Shown: positions 48,600 through 62,000, counted from the first letter of the stretch. The stretch is 64,000 bases of DNA from Eustoma russellianum (GCA_036186865.1 AP025057.1:22026277-22090276); one strand, 5' to 3'. Made by a program: numbers and translations. The notes: generated from the letters alone by a model not told the origin.

Positions 48600-50213
48600 A
48601 AATCAACCTACTCCAGTCTTCGAGGACACCTTCCTCGGTTATCACTAAACACCAAAAACACCTTACCACAAGGGTGACTGGAGTTAAAAACTAACTCCAC
48701 CCTTTTACAAACAATACAATCGAGCAAACGAAGCACCGACACCACCACCGACCGAATGAAGGTTTGATCACACCTTGATCAACCTTTTACAACAATGAAC
48801 GAGTATGGATGGTATATTCAAAGCCTATACAATATGTAGAACATATGAACAATAAGCTTGAGAGAAGAAGAAGAAGAAGAAAGAAAAAGGAGAAGAAGAA
48901 AGTAGTATAGCTTCTTGCACTTGAGAGAATGTGAGTTGTAGTCTTAGCCTTGTTTGTGCTATTCTTCCCTTTTTATCCATATGTGGCCGCCCCCTTTAGG
49001 GCTTTCTGCCATCTTGAGAATTCTCTTTAATGTCTTTGGAAGATTGTCTTGTGTAGAGATGACACCATCTTGCTTACTTGGCACCACATGATTGGAAGGA
49101 TGACTTGACCTTGTTTACTTGTCACTTGTTAATTGGTCCAACTTGGTATCCTTTAATGATCTGTAAAATCTAAAAAAAACTTACAAAACATGTGCTCAAA
49201 TGTAGTCAAGACATTACCATACAACCACATTTCAATCACTTGAATTTTGGGAAGCAAATTTAAGACCATATTATTCAAAAAATCGGCCAACTAAACACAT
49301 TTGTTGAAAATTTTCAGCATGTGTTGTATTTTGAAATCTTTCCTTGTGTGGTGCCCTCTTCAATGTCATCAATCTTGTGTGGCATATTTTCCACCAATTG
49401 AAATGAAAAATAAGCTCCACCTAGGCTCCAATCAATATGAAACAGGCGTGTAGAATGAATGGGCATGTGATGAAATTTCATTTTAATAAGCTTTGTCAAA
49501 TAATGCACAATATTTACACATATATGGTAAATAAAAATCACCCCTATTTTGAATTTCTAAAACACTTTAACATTTCTTGAATGTGTAAAAAGTTTCTAGA
49601 TACATATTACATCTATGCCTCAAAAATTCCATGTGTGTATATTTGTAGAAAACCGAATTTTCGACTTTTGTCGATTACGCGATTTTTCTCCGATTAAATT
49701 CAAACTTCTTACACATGTAATATATATTATGTCACATATAATATACATATAATAAGGTATATAATCAGCTCATTTTGGCTGATGTAAAACGCCCATGTGC
49801 CCAAAGAAGTTTAGTTTGAATTCTCCATGAATTTAGCTTAAATTGTGGGTGATTTGTGTGTGCCACCATGGAATAATTTAGTGGCTGATTTCAACATGTG
49901 AACCACGCAAGTTATGGTTATTTTTGTTGTATATGGGCTGGCCATCTTTATAGGGCAAGTACGTGACACGTTGGTGAAGTTTCGGTAGTCGTCCGATATG
50001 ACAATTTTTGGTTCATGACCTTGTAATGTGTCGTTATAATTTTGACATCACCATGACTTATATCATATGATATAAGACCTGAGTATACTCATAAATATGA
50101 GGTGTATATAGTGGTGTGATGTTGACGTACGTTTGTGATATATGTAACATGTCGGTAGTACATCAGAATATATGTGTATTGTGCCTTTTTTTAAGAAAAA
50201 TATGAATATATAT

Positions 50214-50275
<62 letters not shown>

Positions 50276-50608
50276 GTGTAAAGTTGAATGGGGAGGAGAC
50301 TTCTTTTTCAAAATTTGTTGCCATGTAGCTTCCACCAAATATGTCTCCATTTAATGAACTAGTTAGTTCATTAACTTAAGCATTCCACTTAATGAACTAG
50401 TTTAGTTCATTAATTGCGGTACTTGAAAACAGTACAAAGACAACAAATGTTTGCCATATGATGTAAGCTTTAACACTTCATGGCTTTTAGCAACATATGA
50501 AGCATGTATATCACATAAACCTGTCAAATAAAAATTTATTTATGCGTTTCGTAAGCACAAGCATTTAAATCATGCATTTGTAAAACACTCAAACCCTTTT
50601 TCTTAACA
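48600..50608 (-). mobile_element. Type-E Sirevirus LTR (E3), left part missing
   Basis: From AAATCAACCTACTCCAGTC it follows the C-element 5' LTR from about 55872 to its end. It finishes TTCTTAACA, a variant of CTCAACA. Twin palindromes are at 50352-50413. A TA microsatellite lies at 50211-50272. The left part would lie beyond element B and was lost. No gene is present. Confidence 0.8.
50211..50272. repeat. TA microsatellite in LTR E3
   Basis: About thirty uninterrupted TA units after ATATATATACAATA. The other E LTR copies lack a run of this length at the same place, so it expanded in this copy. Confidence 0.9.
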
Positions 50609-51280
50609 ATTAAGACCAAGTAATTCGAAATCTCTAAAAATCAATACTTAGCCTAACATTTGGCATAATTTATCATCCCACTATAACACTATAATAATGC
50701 TCGCTTATTACTATCAATCAATGTTTCCAATGAGACTAATATCATCGACCTATTCAATATCTTATACATAACTATGTACTCCTTTTTAAGATATTCTTCG
50801 CTAAACCCTACTGATCATAACGCTAGTAAATCCTTTCTTAGTAATTCTCATTTCACTACAAGTCATTTCTTAGAAGCTACGATCACAACTTACACTCGGC
50901 CGTGCTTGTACTCAACAGTCAAAGTAGGGACATGTGCTTGCTTTATTTTACCCTAATGGTATCGGGTCCCTTGCTACTGCTATGGTGGAACAGCCCAAAT
51001 AACCGCATGGCCTAATCTAATTTTATGCATCAACCGGCGCATGTGCTAAGGCATCCTGGTTAACCTTGCAATTTATATAATTTAATTATATATATGATTC
51101 ATTTAGGGTTACTATGATCACGGCTACAGGGATGTGTAAAATGTTATGATCAAAACTTAAATAAGGCAAGTAAGTAAAATCATATAGTATGTTCCAAGTA
51201 TACGGGTCCCTTAACTGATCGTCCCATTAAGTCTAGAGTCATAACTTATTCCTAGGGCCATTCTTAGTATCATCATTGCC
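50609..51280. other. Unassigned non-coding stretch
   Basis: The 672 bp between two E LTRs match nothing else in the window by eye. Phrases such as GGTATCGGGTCCCTTGC and TACGGGTCCCTTAAC resemble gypsy LTR text in style, but this is weak. No convincing open frame or RNA gene is seen. It is either the original host DNA between two insertions or a piece of an unseen element. Confidence 0.5.
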
Positions 51281-52900
51281 TTTTTTTTATAGTTGATGTG
51301 GCCGCCCCTATGGCTGAGTTCTTCTTTGAAAATTGTCTTTAATAACCTTGCAAGATGCCTTTTATAACATTGTGACACAACCTTGCTTACTTACCGAAAT
51401 ATAATTGGACGAAAGACTTGTCTTTGTCTAGTTGTCACTTCATGATTGGCCATCTTTAATCCACCTTGGCACTCTATAAATGAGCTGGAAATTCAACTTA
51501 AAAATCTGAAACATATGGTCAAATTCTGTTAATTACCAATCAACCATTACATGATTCCCTTTAAATTTTGGAAGAAATTTGAAGACAACAATGCACCAAA
51601 AATCGGCCAAGATTAGTCCATGTGCTGAAATTTCAGCACTTGTTTGATTTTGAAATGTTTTCTTGTGTGTCTTGCCCTCTTCAATGTCACCAATCATGTG
51701 TGTCTTATCCTCCACAAATTAAAGTACCAAAAAAGCTCCACCTAGGCTCCAAATAAGTTGAAATAGGCGTGTATACCACCTGCACATGTGCTGAATTCTC
51801 TTTTCGAAAACTTTGTCAAATAATAATGCATAATCTTCACACACATGATAAGTTGCAATCAGCCCTAAATCTATTTTTCTAGAACATTCTAATATGTCTT
51901 GAACGTGTGAAAAGTGTCTAGATACATGTTACATACACACGAAAACCGTCCCATGTATGTAGAGGTGTAGAAAATTGAATTTTTGACTTTCATCGCTTAT
52001 GTGATTTTTTTCCGATTAATCTCAAACTTCTTAGACATGTAATATATATTATGTTACACATAATATATATAAAATAAAGTGTATTTTCAGATCCTATGGC
52101 TGAATGAAAAAAAACGCCATGTGCTAAAAGGAATTTGAGTTTGAATTCTCCACAATTCAAGCCAAATTGTGGGTGATTGATTTGTGTAAACATGGTATGA
52201 CTTTGGGGCTGAATTTGACATGTGGAGAACGAATCTTCTGAGTGTTTTGAGTTTATATAGACTGACCATCTTTATATGGTAAGTACGTGACAAGTCGGTG
52301 AAGGTTCGGCAGTCACCCGATAAGATAATTTTTTGGTTTATGGCCTCGTGACATATCGTTATAATTTTGATAGCAATATGATTATAATATATGATATGAG
52401 ACCTGTATATACTCATAAATATTATGTGTATATGGTGATGTGATGTTGATATATGTTTATGATATGTATGATGTGTCGGTCAAAAGTCGGAATAGAAATG
52501 TATAGTTCGTCGCTAAAAAAGTATGTATATATATGCCATGTGTATAAGTGTGGAAAGAAAACTTTCCATTCCAAATTTGTTGCCAAGTAGTTGTTTCCAA
52601 ATATATCTCCTTGAGTACTTCATTTAATGAACTAGTACGTTCAACTCCTTAAGCACTTCACTTAATGTACTAGTTTAGTTCATTAATGATGACACCTGAA
52701 AATAGTATAAAGACAACAAATGTTTGCCATATGATGTAATCTTTAACGCTTCATGGCACGCTAGTACGACAACATTATATATAAACATGTAAAGCATTTT
52801 TATCACGTACATATCAAGTAACACTTAATTCATGTATTTCATAAACACGTAACATTTAAATCATGCATTTTCAAATCACTCAAACCCTGATTTCTCAACA
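51281..52900 (-). repeat. 3' LTR of element C, truncated
   Basis: From TTTTATAGTTGATGTGGCCG it follows 56238-57729 and continues to the LTR start (complement CTCAACA at 52900). Twin palindromes, partly decayed, are at 52620-52687. The portion equal to 55177-56237 is missing. No gene is present. Confidence 0.85.
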
Positions 52901-53080
52901 ATATTCCCCTTTTGATGATTTAAAAATAACCTTTATCCATAATTTAAATGAGATTGCTCCCCCTACAATTATGCATAAATATGAAAAAAATTTGAATTTC
53001 ATAATATCATGCTATCGTGCTCCTCCTTAACTTTATCTCTCTCCCCCCTTAAATCATGTTTTTTCTCTCCCCTTTTATTT
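52901..53080 (-). other. Multiple polypurine tracts of element C
   Basis: On the minus strand four purine tracts precede the 3' LTR: AAAATAAAAGGGGAGAG (53066-53080), AAGGGGGGAG (53041-53050), GTAGGGGGAGC (52956-52965) and CAAAAGGGGAATAT (52901-52914), which touches the LTR. Several polypurine tracts in tandem are a known Sirevirus hallmark. Confidence 0.8.
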
Positions 53081-53137
53081 TGTAAATCAGATCAAAAGCA
53101 TAAGTAACAACGAGAATAAACAGCAATTTATACTATA

Positions 53138-55008
53138 TCAACAGAAATCATGCATTTCTAGTGCGTTCTTAAGGGTTATTGATTCAACCCTTTGCAAGAG
53201 TGCCTTTTGGTACTCAAACTTGGGTGACCTTCTTGGTCTCACAAAAGATGAAAAGAGAGATGATGAATCAATATAACATATTTTAGGAGCATTTCTATTT
53301 GGCCTATGGCCGAAATCATCATTGTATGGTCTTTGATATGCATTTCGGTTGGCATACATCGTGCGTGATCTAAATGCATTTGTACAGTATGAATGTCGCA
53401 TATGCATCAAAGGTTTTCTTTTATATCTATATAGTACATGATTATATTTTGCACGTGATGAAAAAGAAGGAGTGTGATGAGATATAATGGGTGGTGCACT
53501 AGACATCTTCTTAGGTTGTATAGTTGTCTTAAATGCATGCGGTTTCTTAGATGAAGATAGAATTGAGTTTTTAGACTTATTTCGTACTTTATTATCTTCA
53601 ATGTACCCTAATCCGGTCTTATCATTTTCATGCTTTTGGGAGGAGATAAGACGATCTAGCATGCAAGTATCCGTATCCAACCGTTTTACCGTCTTTTCTA
53701 AATCCATGTTTCTTGATTTCAAATTTGAAATCTCGGCTTTCAACTCATTATTTTTGGATGTTAATGATGAAATCTCAAATTTTAATGCATGAATCATGCA
53801 AGACGACTCATCTTTTGAATCGTTTAATTGAGATACAAGATTCGTGTTAGAAGATTCTAACAATTTCTTGTCTTCAATTAAGCGTTTCTTTTCTTTTGCA
53901 AAAGCCTTAGAAAACTTATGCAACTCAAGATATTAACAAAATAAGTCATCATAAGAAGGTTCGGAATCAGAGTCGGAGTCAGAATATACCTCGTTTAATG
54001 CTTGGATGCAAATCATACTTGTGCCGTTTCAGTTTCATCACTCTCAGAATCGGATGAGGCACTCCAAGTGGTGGCCTTGAGAGATCCTCTTGTATTCTTT
54101 TGCCTAGGTTCTGAGACGGATCTATTTTTGGTCCAATCCTTGTCACGGTTTTTGTTTATCGGTTTGTCCTTGTTCAGGCAATCATATGATAGGTGTCCAA
54201 GTTTTCCACATTCATAGCATTTTGTATGTTTATCGTTATTCTTATTTTTATTTCTCTTAGCTGAAGTAGGCTTTGGTTTGTTTCTAAATGACTTTCTCAT
54301 GATCTTTCTTAATCCTTTAGCCAACGTGATTAGATCATCATTATCAGAATTCGTATCACTATCATCTACACGATCAGAAGAGGTAGAGACGTATTCATTT
54401 GATTTAAACGCTATAGCCTTATCTTGTTTAGAAGTTGATTCAGAATTTCTTAGAGTGAGTTTATTCTCATATACCTTTAAAGATCCAATCAATTCCTCCA
54501 TTTTTATTGACTTGGTTTCTTTACTCTCTTCGATTGTGGTGACTTTAGGATCCCATTTGGATAGGAGTCTTCTCAATACCTTTTGCACCTTGTCCTATGA
54601 AATAAATACCTTGCCAAGAAACTCAAGAGAATTGTAGATGTTAGTCAATCTTAAATCCATATCGACAATAGATTCATTCGGTAATAATTTGAAGGATTTA
54701 AGAGTAGACATAAGCATGTTTATCTTGGACTCTTTAACTTGACTAGTACCTTCATGTTTCATTTCAAGACATCTCCACATTTCTTAGGCACTAGAACAAT
54801 TGGATACATAACTTGATTCACTTTTACTTAAACCATTTAGAAGAAGTTGCATAGCCTTAGCATTCATACTTAATCTCTTTTTATCGTCTACGGTATACTC
54901 TTGCTTAGGCTTTACTACTTCTAATGTAACGCCATCAATAGTAGTTATCTTAGACGGAACAAAAGGACCATCTTCTATGATGGACCATAAGTCTATATCA
55001 ATAGCCAT
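53138..55008 (-). pseudogene. gag of element C, broken
   Basis: It opens MAIDIDLWSIIEDGPFVPSK at 55008. The Gag domain includes KKRLSMNAKAMQLLLNGLSK and KWDPKVTTIEESKETKSIKM. The zinc knuckle CYECGKLGHLSYDC (near 54200) is intact. The tail (53923-53138) is a long coiled coil (FEISSLTSKNNELKAEISNL) followed by a basic, aromatic stretch. Stops at about 54785 and 54596, a stop near 54013 and a frame change before 53923 break it. In intact Sireviruses this frame runs on into protease; here it ends in non-coding sequence. Confidence 0.8.
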
Positions 55009-55160
55009 AAAGGAAAAGTTTCATACAAAGATTCCATTGTATAAAAGACCCACTGTCGGAAAGGAGAGACCTTACGCTTGACATTCCTTCTTACTCGATT
55101 TTATAACTAGTGGATGCTATCTCACAAAGACCATTGAATCTTCTTGTAGTGAGTGTGCAT

Positions 55161-55174
55161 GCGCTCTGATACCA
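55161..55174 (-). other. Primer-binding site of element C (tRNA-iMet)
   Basis: TGGTATCAGAGCGC on the minus strand, two bases after the LTR end CCTACA. Confidence 0.9.
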
Positions 55175-55176
55175 CT

Positions 55177-57729
55177 TGTAGGACCTGTATAGCACCACTA
55201 TAAGGAGGGTTGAATAGTGAGTGCGAAAAATTCGGTTTTTAAAACTTTTTAAGACCAAATAACTCACTTCTGAAAACAGTTTCTGTTTTTAGATCTTAAA
55301 TTGAATTAACTAGTTGACCAAGTTGTAGACCTCCAAAAATTTTGAACTTTGGTGACAATGTGCTCTCAGATGTTGTTAATGTGCTACAAAAATTTCAGAT
55401 TACAATTCTAAGTGTAACCCCTTGAAAAACCGTTTTTGCATAGATTGTGTCAATCTGCAAGAAATTGTGCTCCGAAATGAAAGATTTATTCCTATTAATT
55501 GACAACTCTAAATGATCTGAAAATTTTGTGGCATGATCCTCAAGATGTGTACTTTAATGGGTTAAAACATGTTTTCAAAATGCTCTTGGTAAGTATGTCA
55601 ACCACGTTGATATTCTCAACCTTTGCAGATGTGATAATCATATTGAACTAGTCTTAGAACTATGAACGTCTGACTGACTTATACTCATCCAAATGTGTTG
55701 AAACTTGTCCCAAATGAAAGTTAAGATATCTGGGAATGTTTCTGAAAAATTTTGTGCTTTTTGAAAAATGTTTGCTATTTTTCCCGTGAGTATGAAGACA
55801 ATACAGAAAACTGAAAAATGAAAGTAAAAGTGCTGAAAGTAAATAACACCAAGATTTTTATACTTGTTCGGTTAAATCAACCTACTCTAGCCTTCGAGGA
55901 CACCTTCCTCGGTATTCACTAATCACAAATAATACCTTGACACAAGGGCGACTGCAGTTAAACACCAACTCCATCCTTTTACAATCAAACAAACAAACAC
56001 AATAACATGAACACCACCACCGAACAAATGAAGGTTTGATCACACCTTGATCAACCTTGTATAAGAGATGAACGTATGTGATGGTATGATCAAAGCCTAT
56101 ATAGTATATTGAATATAAAAATGATAGGCTTCAGGCAAAGAGCAAAAGAAAAAAATAAGAGAAGAAGAGAATAATCTTGCTTGATCTTGAATGAATATGA
56201 ATTTTTGCTTGGCTTTGCTTGAATCATCTTGTCCCCCTTTTATAGTTGATGTGGCTGCCCCTAAGGCTGAGCTCTTCCTTGAAAATTGTCTTGAATACCC
56301 TTGCAAGATGTCTTTTATAACATTGTGACACATCCTTGCTTACTTGGCAAAATATAATTGGACTAACGACTTTTCTTTGCCTAGTTGTCATTTCATGATT
56401 GACCATCTTTAATCCACCTTGGCACTCCATAAAATGAGCTGAAAATTCAACTTAAAAATCTGATACACATGCTCAGAATCAAGTATGTTAATTACCAATC
56501 AACCATGATATGATTCCCCTTAAATTTTGGAAGAAATTTGACGACAACAATGCACCAAAATCGGCCAAGATTAGTCCATGTGCTGAAATTTCAGCACTTG
56601 TTTGATTTTGAAATGTTTCCTTGTGTGTCTTGCCCTCTTCAATGTCACTAATTATGTGTGGCTTATCTTCCACCAATTGGAATACCAAAAAAGCTCCACC
56701 TAGGCTCCAAATAAGTTGAAATAGGCGTGTATACCACCTGCACATGTGCTGAATTCTCTTTTGGTAAACTTTGTCAAATAATAATGCATAATCTTTACAC
56801 ACATGGTAAATTGCAATCAGCCCTAAATTGTTTTTCTAGAAAACTCTAATATGTCTTGAATGTGTAAAAAATGTCTAGATAATGTTATATGCACACCAAA
56901 ACCTTCGCATGTATGTAGAGGTGTAGAAATCCGAACTTTTGACTTTCGTCGATTATGCGATTTTTCTCTAATTAATCTCAAACTTCTTAGACATGTAATA
57001 TATATATGTCACACATAATATATATAAAATAAAGTTTATTTTCAGATCCTATGGCTGAATAAAAAAACGCCATATGCTAAAAGGAATTTGAGTTTGAATT
57101 CTCCACAAGTCAAGCCAAAATGTGGGTGATTGATGTGTGTAAACATGGTATGACTTTGGGGCTGAATTTGACATGTGGAGCACGAATTTTCTGAGTGTTT
57201 TGAGTGTATATAGGCTGGCCATCTTTATATGGTAAGTACGTGACATGTCGGTGAAGATTCGGTAGTCACCCGACAGGATAATTTTTCGGTTTATGGTCTC
57301 GTGACATGTGGTTATAATTTTGATAGTAATATGACTTATAATATATGATATGAGACTTGTATACTCATAAATATGATGTGTATATGGTGATGTGACGTCG
57401 ACATACGTTTATGATATGTATAACGTGTCGGTGGAACGTCGGAATGGAAATGTATAATCCGTCGTTAAAAAATATGTTTATATATATGCCGTGTGTATAG
57501 GTGTGGAAAGAAAACTTTTCATTCCAAATTTGTTGCCTGGTAGTTGTTTCCAAATATATCTCTTTGATTACTTCATTTAATGAGCTAGTAAGTTCATCTC
57601 CTTAAGCACTTTAATTTAATGAGCCTGTTTAGTTCATTAATCATGGCACCTGAAAATAGTATAAAGACAACAAATGTTTGCCATATGATGTAAGGTTTAA
57701 CGCTACACGTTAGGACAACAACATTATAT
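55177..57729 (-). repeat. 5' LTR of element C
   Basis: The LTR ends (minus strand) CAGGTCCTACA. At 57729 the match to the 3' LTR stops after ACAACATTATATA, about 115 bp before the expected start. The twin palindromes (one base changed) are at 57577-57642. The sequence beyond 57729 is unrelated, so the break is a deletion. No gene is present; open frames here are LTR text. Confidence 0.85.
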
Positions 57730-57889
57730 AGCTTGTTAATATGTTATAACAGGTTTAGTCATAATTTTGTCATAACAGACGTTTCCTATTCTATCATGAA
57801 ACATTACCGTGACCCGTGGAAGAATTAGGAGACTCTTGAATAAGAAAACGATAAGTGGTTCAACATTTTCAAGGTCCTTGTTTATTAGT

Positions 57890-58752
57890 GTTAAATCTCT
57901 TGTTTGTTATTAAGCTGGAAAGGACTTAGCTGATGTTTTAAATATTTGGTTGCTGCAGCAACATTTCAGGTAGAGGCCCAAACTAGATGATGTTGTTCGT
58001 ATTGAGTTTAACAACACGGGAAAAGGGCGTTTGAGAGAATAGCTAGTTCGGTTGGCAAGGCAACCAGGCACCCTATCTGGATGTCGCAGGAAGTTTTTAA
58101 CAGGTTAAAGGCCAGGCGATTAGATCCGGCATTCCAAGAGAGATCGCAGCGGGCTTCAAATTAATAAGATAAAGGGTTTAGAAGATGGCACAGTAGTTCA
58201 TGGTCATAGGAAAGGATGTATTTCTACTGTTGACACGATTGAACGTATGGTAATACTTCAAATCTTATTATTGATTATGTGCTTTTTATTTTAAAAATCA
58301 TTCCTTAGCATTTAGTTTACATGTACATCGGAAGTCCGTGTGTTTCTAATGGTTGCGTACATTCGACTTCATATTCCGTTATAGACAGAAACCTCTAAGC
58401 CAATGGAGTAATGTTGTTGTTGTACAATTTTTGCAGCCACATGAGAATGAAAGAATGCTTCCGTCACCTGTACAAGCATTTCTGCGTACACAATCACACA
58501 TTGGGATTTTTTGCAGAGAAAGTTTATGTGATTATTTGCGATACAGGAGGCTTACGAACGACGCTTCGCTGAGCATGCGGAACAAAGGATTCAAACAAAA
58601 GTGAAGCAGAAGTGTGGTTGGAAATTCTTGAGGGTCGAAACAGAGGTAAAGTTTATGGGTTAGGGAAATCTAAAAACTTTTATGATGAGAAGAGTGTCTC
58701 ATCCACCCGTTCCGTATATAATCCATATGCTTCACCCTCCGCTTTGAGTTAA
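57890..58752 (+). pseudogene. Ptta/En-Spm-type plant transposase remnant
   Basis: Traces in changing frames: DDVVRIEFNNTGKGRLRE (near 57990), HPIWMSQEVFNRLKARRLDP (near 58070), a helical EAYERRFAEHAEQRIQ (near 58550), and at the end EVWLEILEGRNRGKVYGLGK with a stop at 58750. The last segment matches the usual C-terminus of plant genes annotated as transposase Ptta/En/Spm, and the order of pieces fits. It could be a relic of a CACTA-associated gene. No terminal inverted repeats were found. The stretch 57730-57890 before it holds nothing recognisable. Confidence 0.45.
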
Positions 58753-59063
58753 AACGGCATATCTCAATAATAAAGACCACAGCAGCAGGTACCAGGGCTT
58801 CTGGACCAATAGTAAGAAACTTTTCTTACAGATAAATATAGCTACAAAAACAAGCTTGTACTGAAAATCAATCTCACAAATACAACACGTAAATCTGACA
58901 TATACTTCATAAAAGACAGCGCCACATGCTTACTGAAACGGTTCCCAGATGCCGCAGAGAGTTCATGATGCACCTTCTTATGAACCCTGAAGTACCTGGA
59001 GTGCAGACAGATGGATTGACGACGTTCATGATCTCTGTCTCCAAAGTAAGAACAGATGGAAAA

Positions 59064-62000
59064 TCAAAAGTTTATCAGTTTCCAAACTCCGTTGCAGGTC
59101 TCAAATGAAGTCTGTGCAGCTGGATCCAACTCAAATTTCTCTACTACTTTTTTATCTTTCTCCACAATATCTAAGAAATGTAGCTTTAAGGAAAAACCTG
59201 CTGCATCTGTTATTTATTTTTTTACTTTATTAGACAAATCGAATGCAATAACTCTACATTCCTGCGGACTAGCTCGTTCTGCTTCAGCAAAGCAAATTAA
59301 TATAAAGACTAGAAGGATACACCCTGAAATTTTGGATTGAGCATCCAGCTCTGGGATAATGCATGTAACAGAAGCATACATTGAGAGCTTCATCCTACAA
59401 GCATAAGAAAGAAAATCTTTTAGAAAGAGAGCAATACAATCACCAATACATTAAGAAGAGAATTTAAGTAACGAAGTTCTCTTACCTGACAGTATCATAT
59501 GGAATCAAAAGAAGTACAAAAGCACGTACATAGACTAATGAATACATTTACAGCAACATTTAGTTAAATGCTAAGTGGGCAATGATGAATAGGATTTAAA
59601 TAACTTGGGATGGTCATTTGATATATGACATTGTAAGATGCTCAAATTGTCTCAATTAAAATTAGTAGATTCTTGTAACCAGCCACACATCATAAATCAA
59701 TCTCGCTTATTTAATAACCAACTAATTTCCAACCAATTGGGCTTTCGAGGTAGTAGATAATGCTTACACTTAGTAGTAGATAATGCATACACTAAGTAGC
59801 AGATAATACGTACATAACAGGTATATTTTGTGTATATAATTTGAATCAGCCCAACGCTGCGCATATCAGTTTTCACAAGTTTAAAAACAGAAGCGAAAAG
59901 AACCCTTAAAAGAATAGAGCCACATCTGAAATTTTGAAATTGTTAGTGTACTTATTAGTTAGGCGGACAGCCAAACTTGGTTCACAAACTAAACATGGTT
60001 GAGTTTGAGTATTTTATAGTTTGTGATTGCTTGCTACCCTAAAAGTTGATAGAGTTTAAATCGAGGCCTAAACAGAAAGCTTGGACTTTTAAAGCTGAGA
60101 TTGACCCTAGACTCATCTCAGCATGATTACAAGCATAAGGAAGACAATGCTGGTCTTTGCTTTATCCAAGTAGCATGCGATTCAGAGCACAGGAATAAAT
60201 ATACAAAGAAATAAACCTTAGCGTAAGTTTATATGCAAAAATGCGGTTTCCTTTAAAACAAAGAAAATTGTACCTATAAGAAACACATCAAAAGTTTATG
60301 GACTTACTCTGTTTTCATGTCCGCTTGCTTACAATTTTTTAGAGCTTGTTCACGTTCTTCCATAGAGGTTCTCTGATGATCAAGGGCGCTGATTTCTTCA
60401 GTAATCACTGTGTTGTCAAAGAATTTTACAAAAAAATCAATCCAAAAAGTATAGTTCACAACAGTAAAAAGGTAAATTTAAGACTGCCTGAACTTATCTC
60501 AGCTCCTCTCTAAGTAAACATTCTTTATGGAACTCTTCATCCAGCTCTTTCTGCAGCACGTCAGTTTCTCCATCTGTAGCTGTTTCAGATTTTGCCGAGG
60601 CAGTTTTCTGTCTGTACAAATCTATCTTTCTCTGATATTCTGAAAGATGCATGGCAGGTTATTTACAAGTACCAAACAATAAAATGACTGGTTATATCAT
60701 AATTTAACTTGTGAGTAGGAGGCATGGATGCAGAAACTAGTAGGGTAATTCAAGTTACAACTTCTTTCACACATTCAAAGGACACGACACACAAGATTTT
60801 GAGAATAAAATATTCCCTCCTCAAGAAGCGGATGCTACTGTGGCAGAAATCTATACACAGTCAGAGAATGCAAATAATGCTTGCAGTGATAACGAATCTA
60901 GCATTAAGCAAAAACGTTATCACACTACAGCTGTTTCATGTTCTTGTTCTGTTCTCTTTAAACTTCTGATGGGTAGATTAAGTTTTTCTCTTGTTTTCTT
61001 TTTATTTTTCATGGGGGGGTGCGGGGGGGGGGGGGGGGGGGGGGGCTTGTTTTAGTACTATGCCTCCCAGCAACCAAAATTTAAACAGCCTTTAAAATAA
61101 TTAACAAATCCTCTTAGCCACCTAAAAAAAGATTTCCCAGGAGAATTCAAGGAATTGTTTAACCATACAAGCCATCTAAGCTAATTGTCTTTTTCTTCTT
61201 CAGTATCTGATTATCCACCTTATTATTGACTTAAAAGGTTTAGAATGCATTTTTGACCTCTCAACCCCCCCGACATACACAAGCTTCCCCCCCACCAAAA
61301 GAAGCATGAGAGAAAAATTACAAATAGCATACGAAAGTGAAGGCCCTGCAACTTAAGGTTAAAAGGAGTAAGTTATCTAGAACCTCTTTTCCTTAAGAAC
61401 CCAAGAATATGGTATGAATGAAGGAGACACCACAGAGTGAAGGTACATTGCCAGTGTTACAATATGCATCCATAAATCTGCCCAGTTCTAATTTTTGAGT
61501 TAAGGTGGAATGTACATTCATAAATATGCCCAATGCTAACCTGGAACGTAAGCGGGATATAGTAAAGAAAAAGGGATTCAAATTGAGACAAAAGAAGATA
61601 ATGTATTTGAAATGTAATTTTAGCAATAAACGAATGACATTGGAACAATGTGTGAACTGAGAGACCAAGAGATTGACCCGAGTGAGAGATTTAGGTATTT
61701 AAGATGTATACTATAGAAAGATAGAAGAATTGACAAGAATGTGAATCGCAGGCTACAATCAGGGTGGTCAAAGTGGAGAACTGTGGCAGGCTTTCTTTTT
61801 GACAGGAACGTACCTTTAAAGCTTAAAGGAAAGTTTTACAGGACGACAGCAAGACCCACGTTGCTTTACTGGTTTGAATGTTGGACAGACAATTATGAGC
61901 ATGAACAAAGAATGCGAGTGGTGGAAATAAGGATGTTAAGATGGATGTGTGGACATACAAAGAAGATAAAATAAAAAATGAACATATAACGAGAAAGGTT

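Larger units (their letters stand above)
51281..57729 (-). mobile_element. Element C: gag-only Sirevirus derivative with type-E LTRs
   Basis: Read right to left: 5' LTR (57729-55177, its first ~115 bp lost), primer site, gag, four purine tracts, 3' LTR (52900-51281, its last ~1 kb lost). The internal part is only 2276 bp and has no protease, integrase or polymerase motif. The missing part is pol and whatever followed it. Both LTRs agree well with each other but show many small differences, so the insertion is not recent. It would have depended on enzymes of a complete type-E element. Confidence 0.8.
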
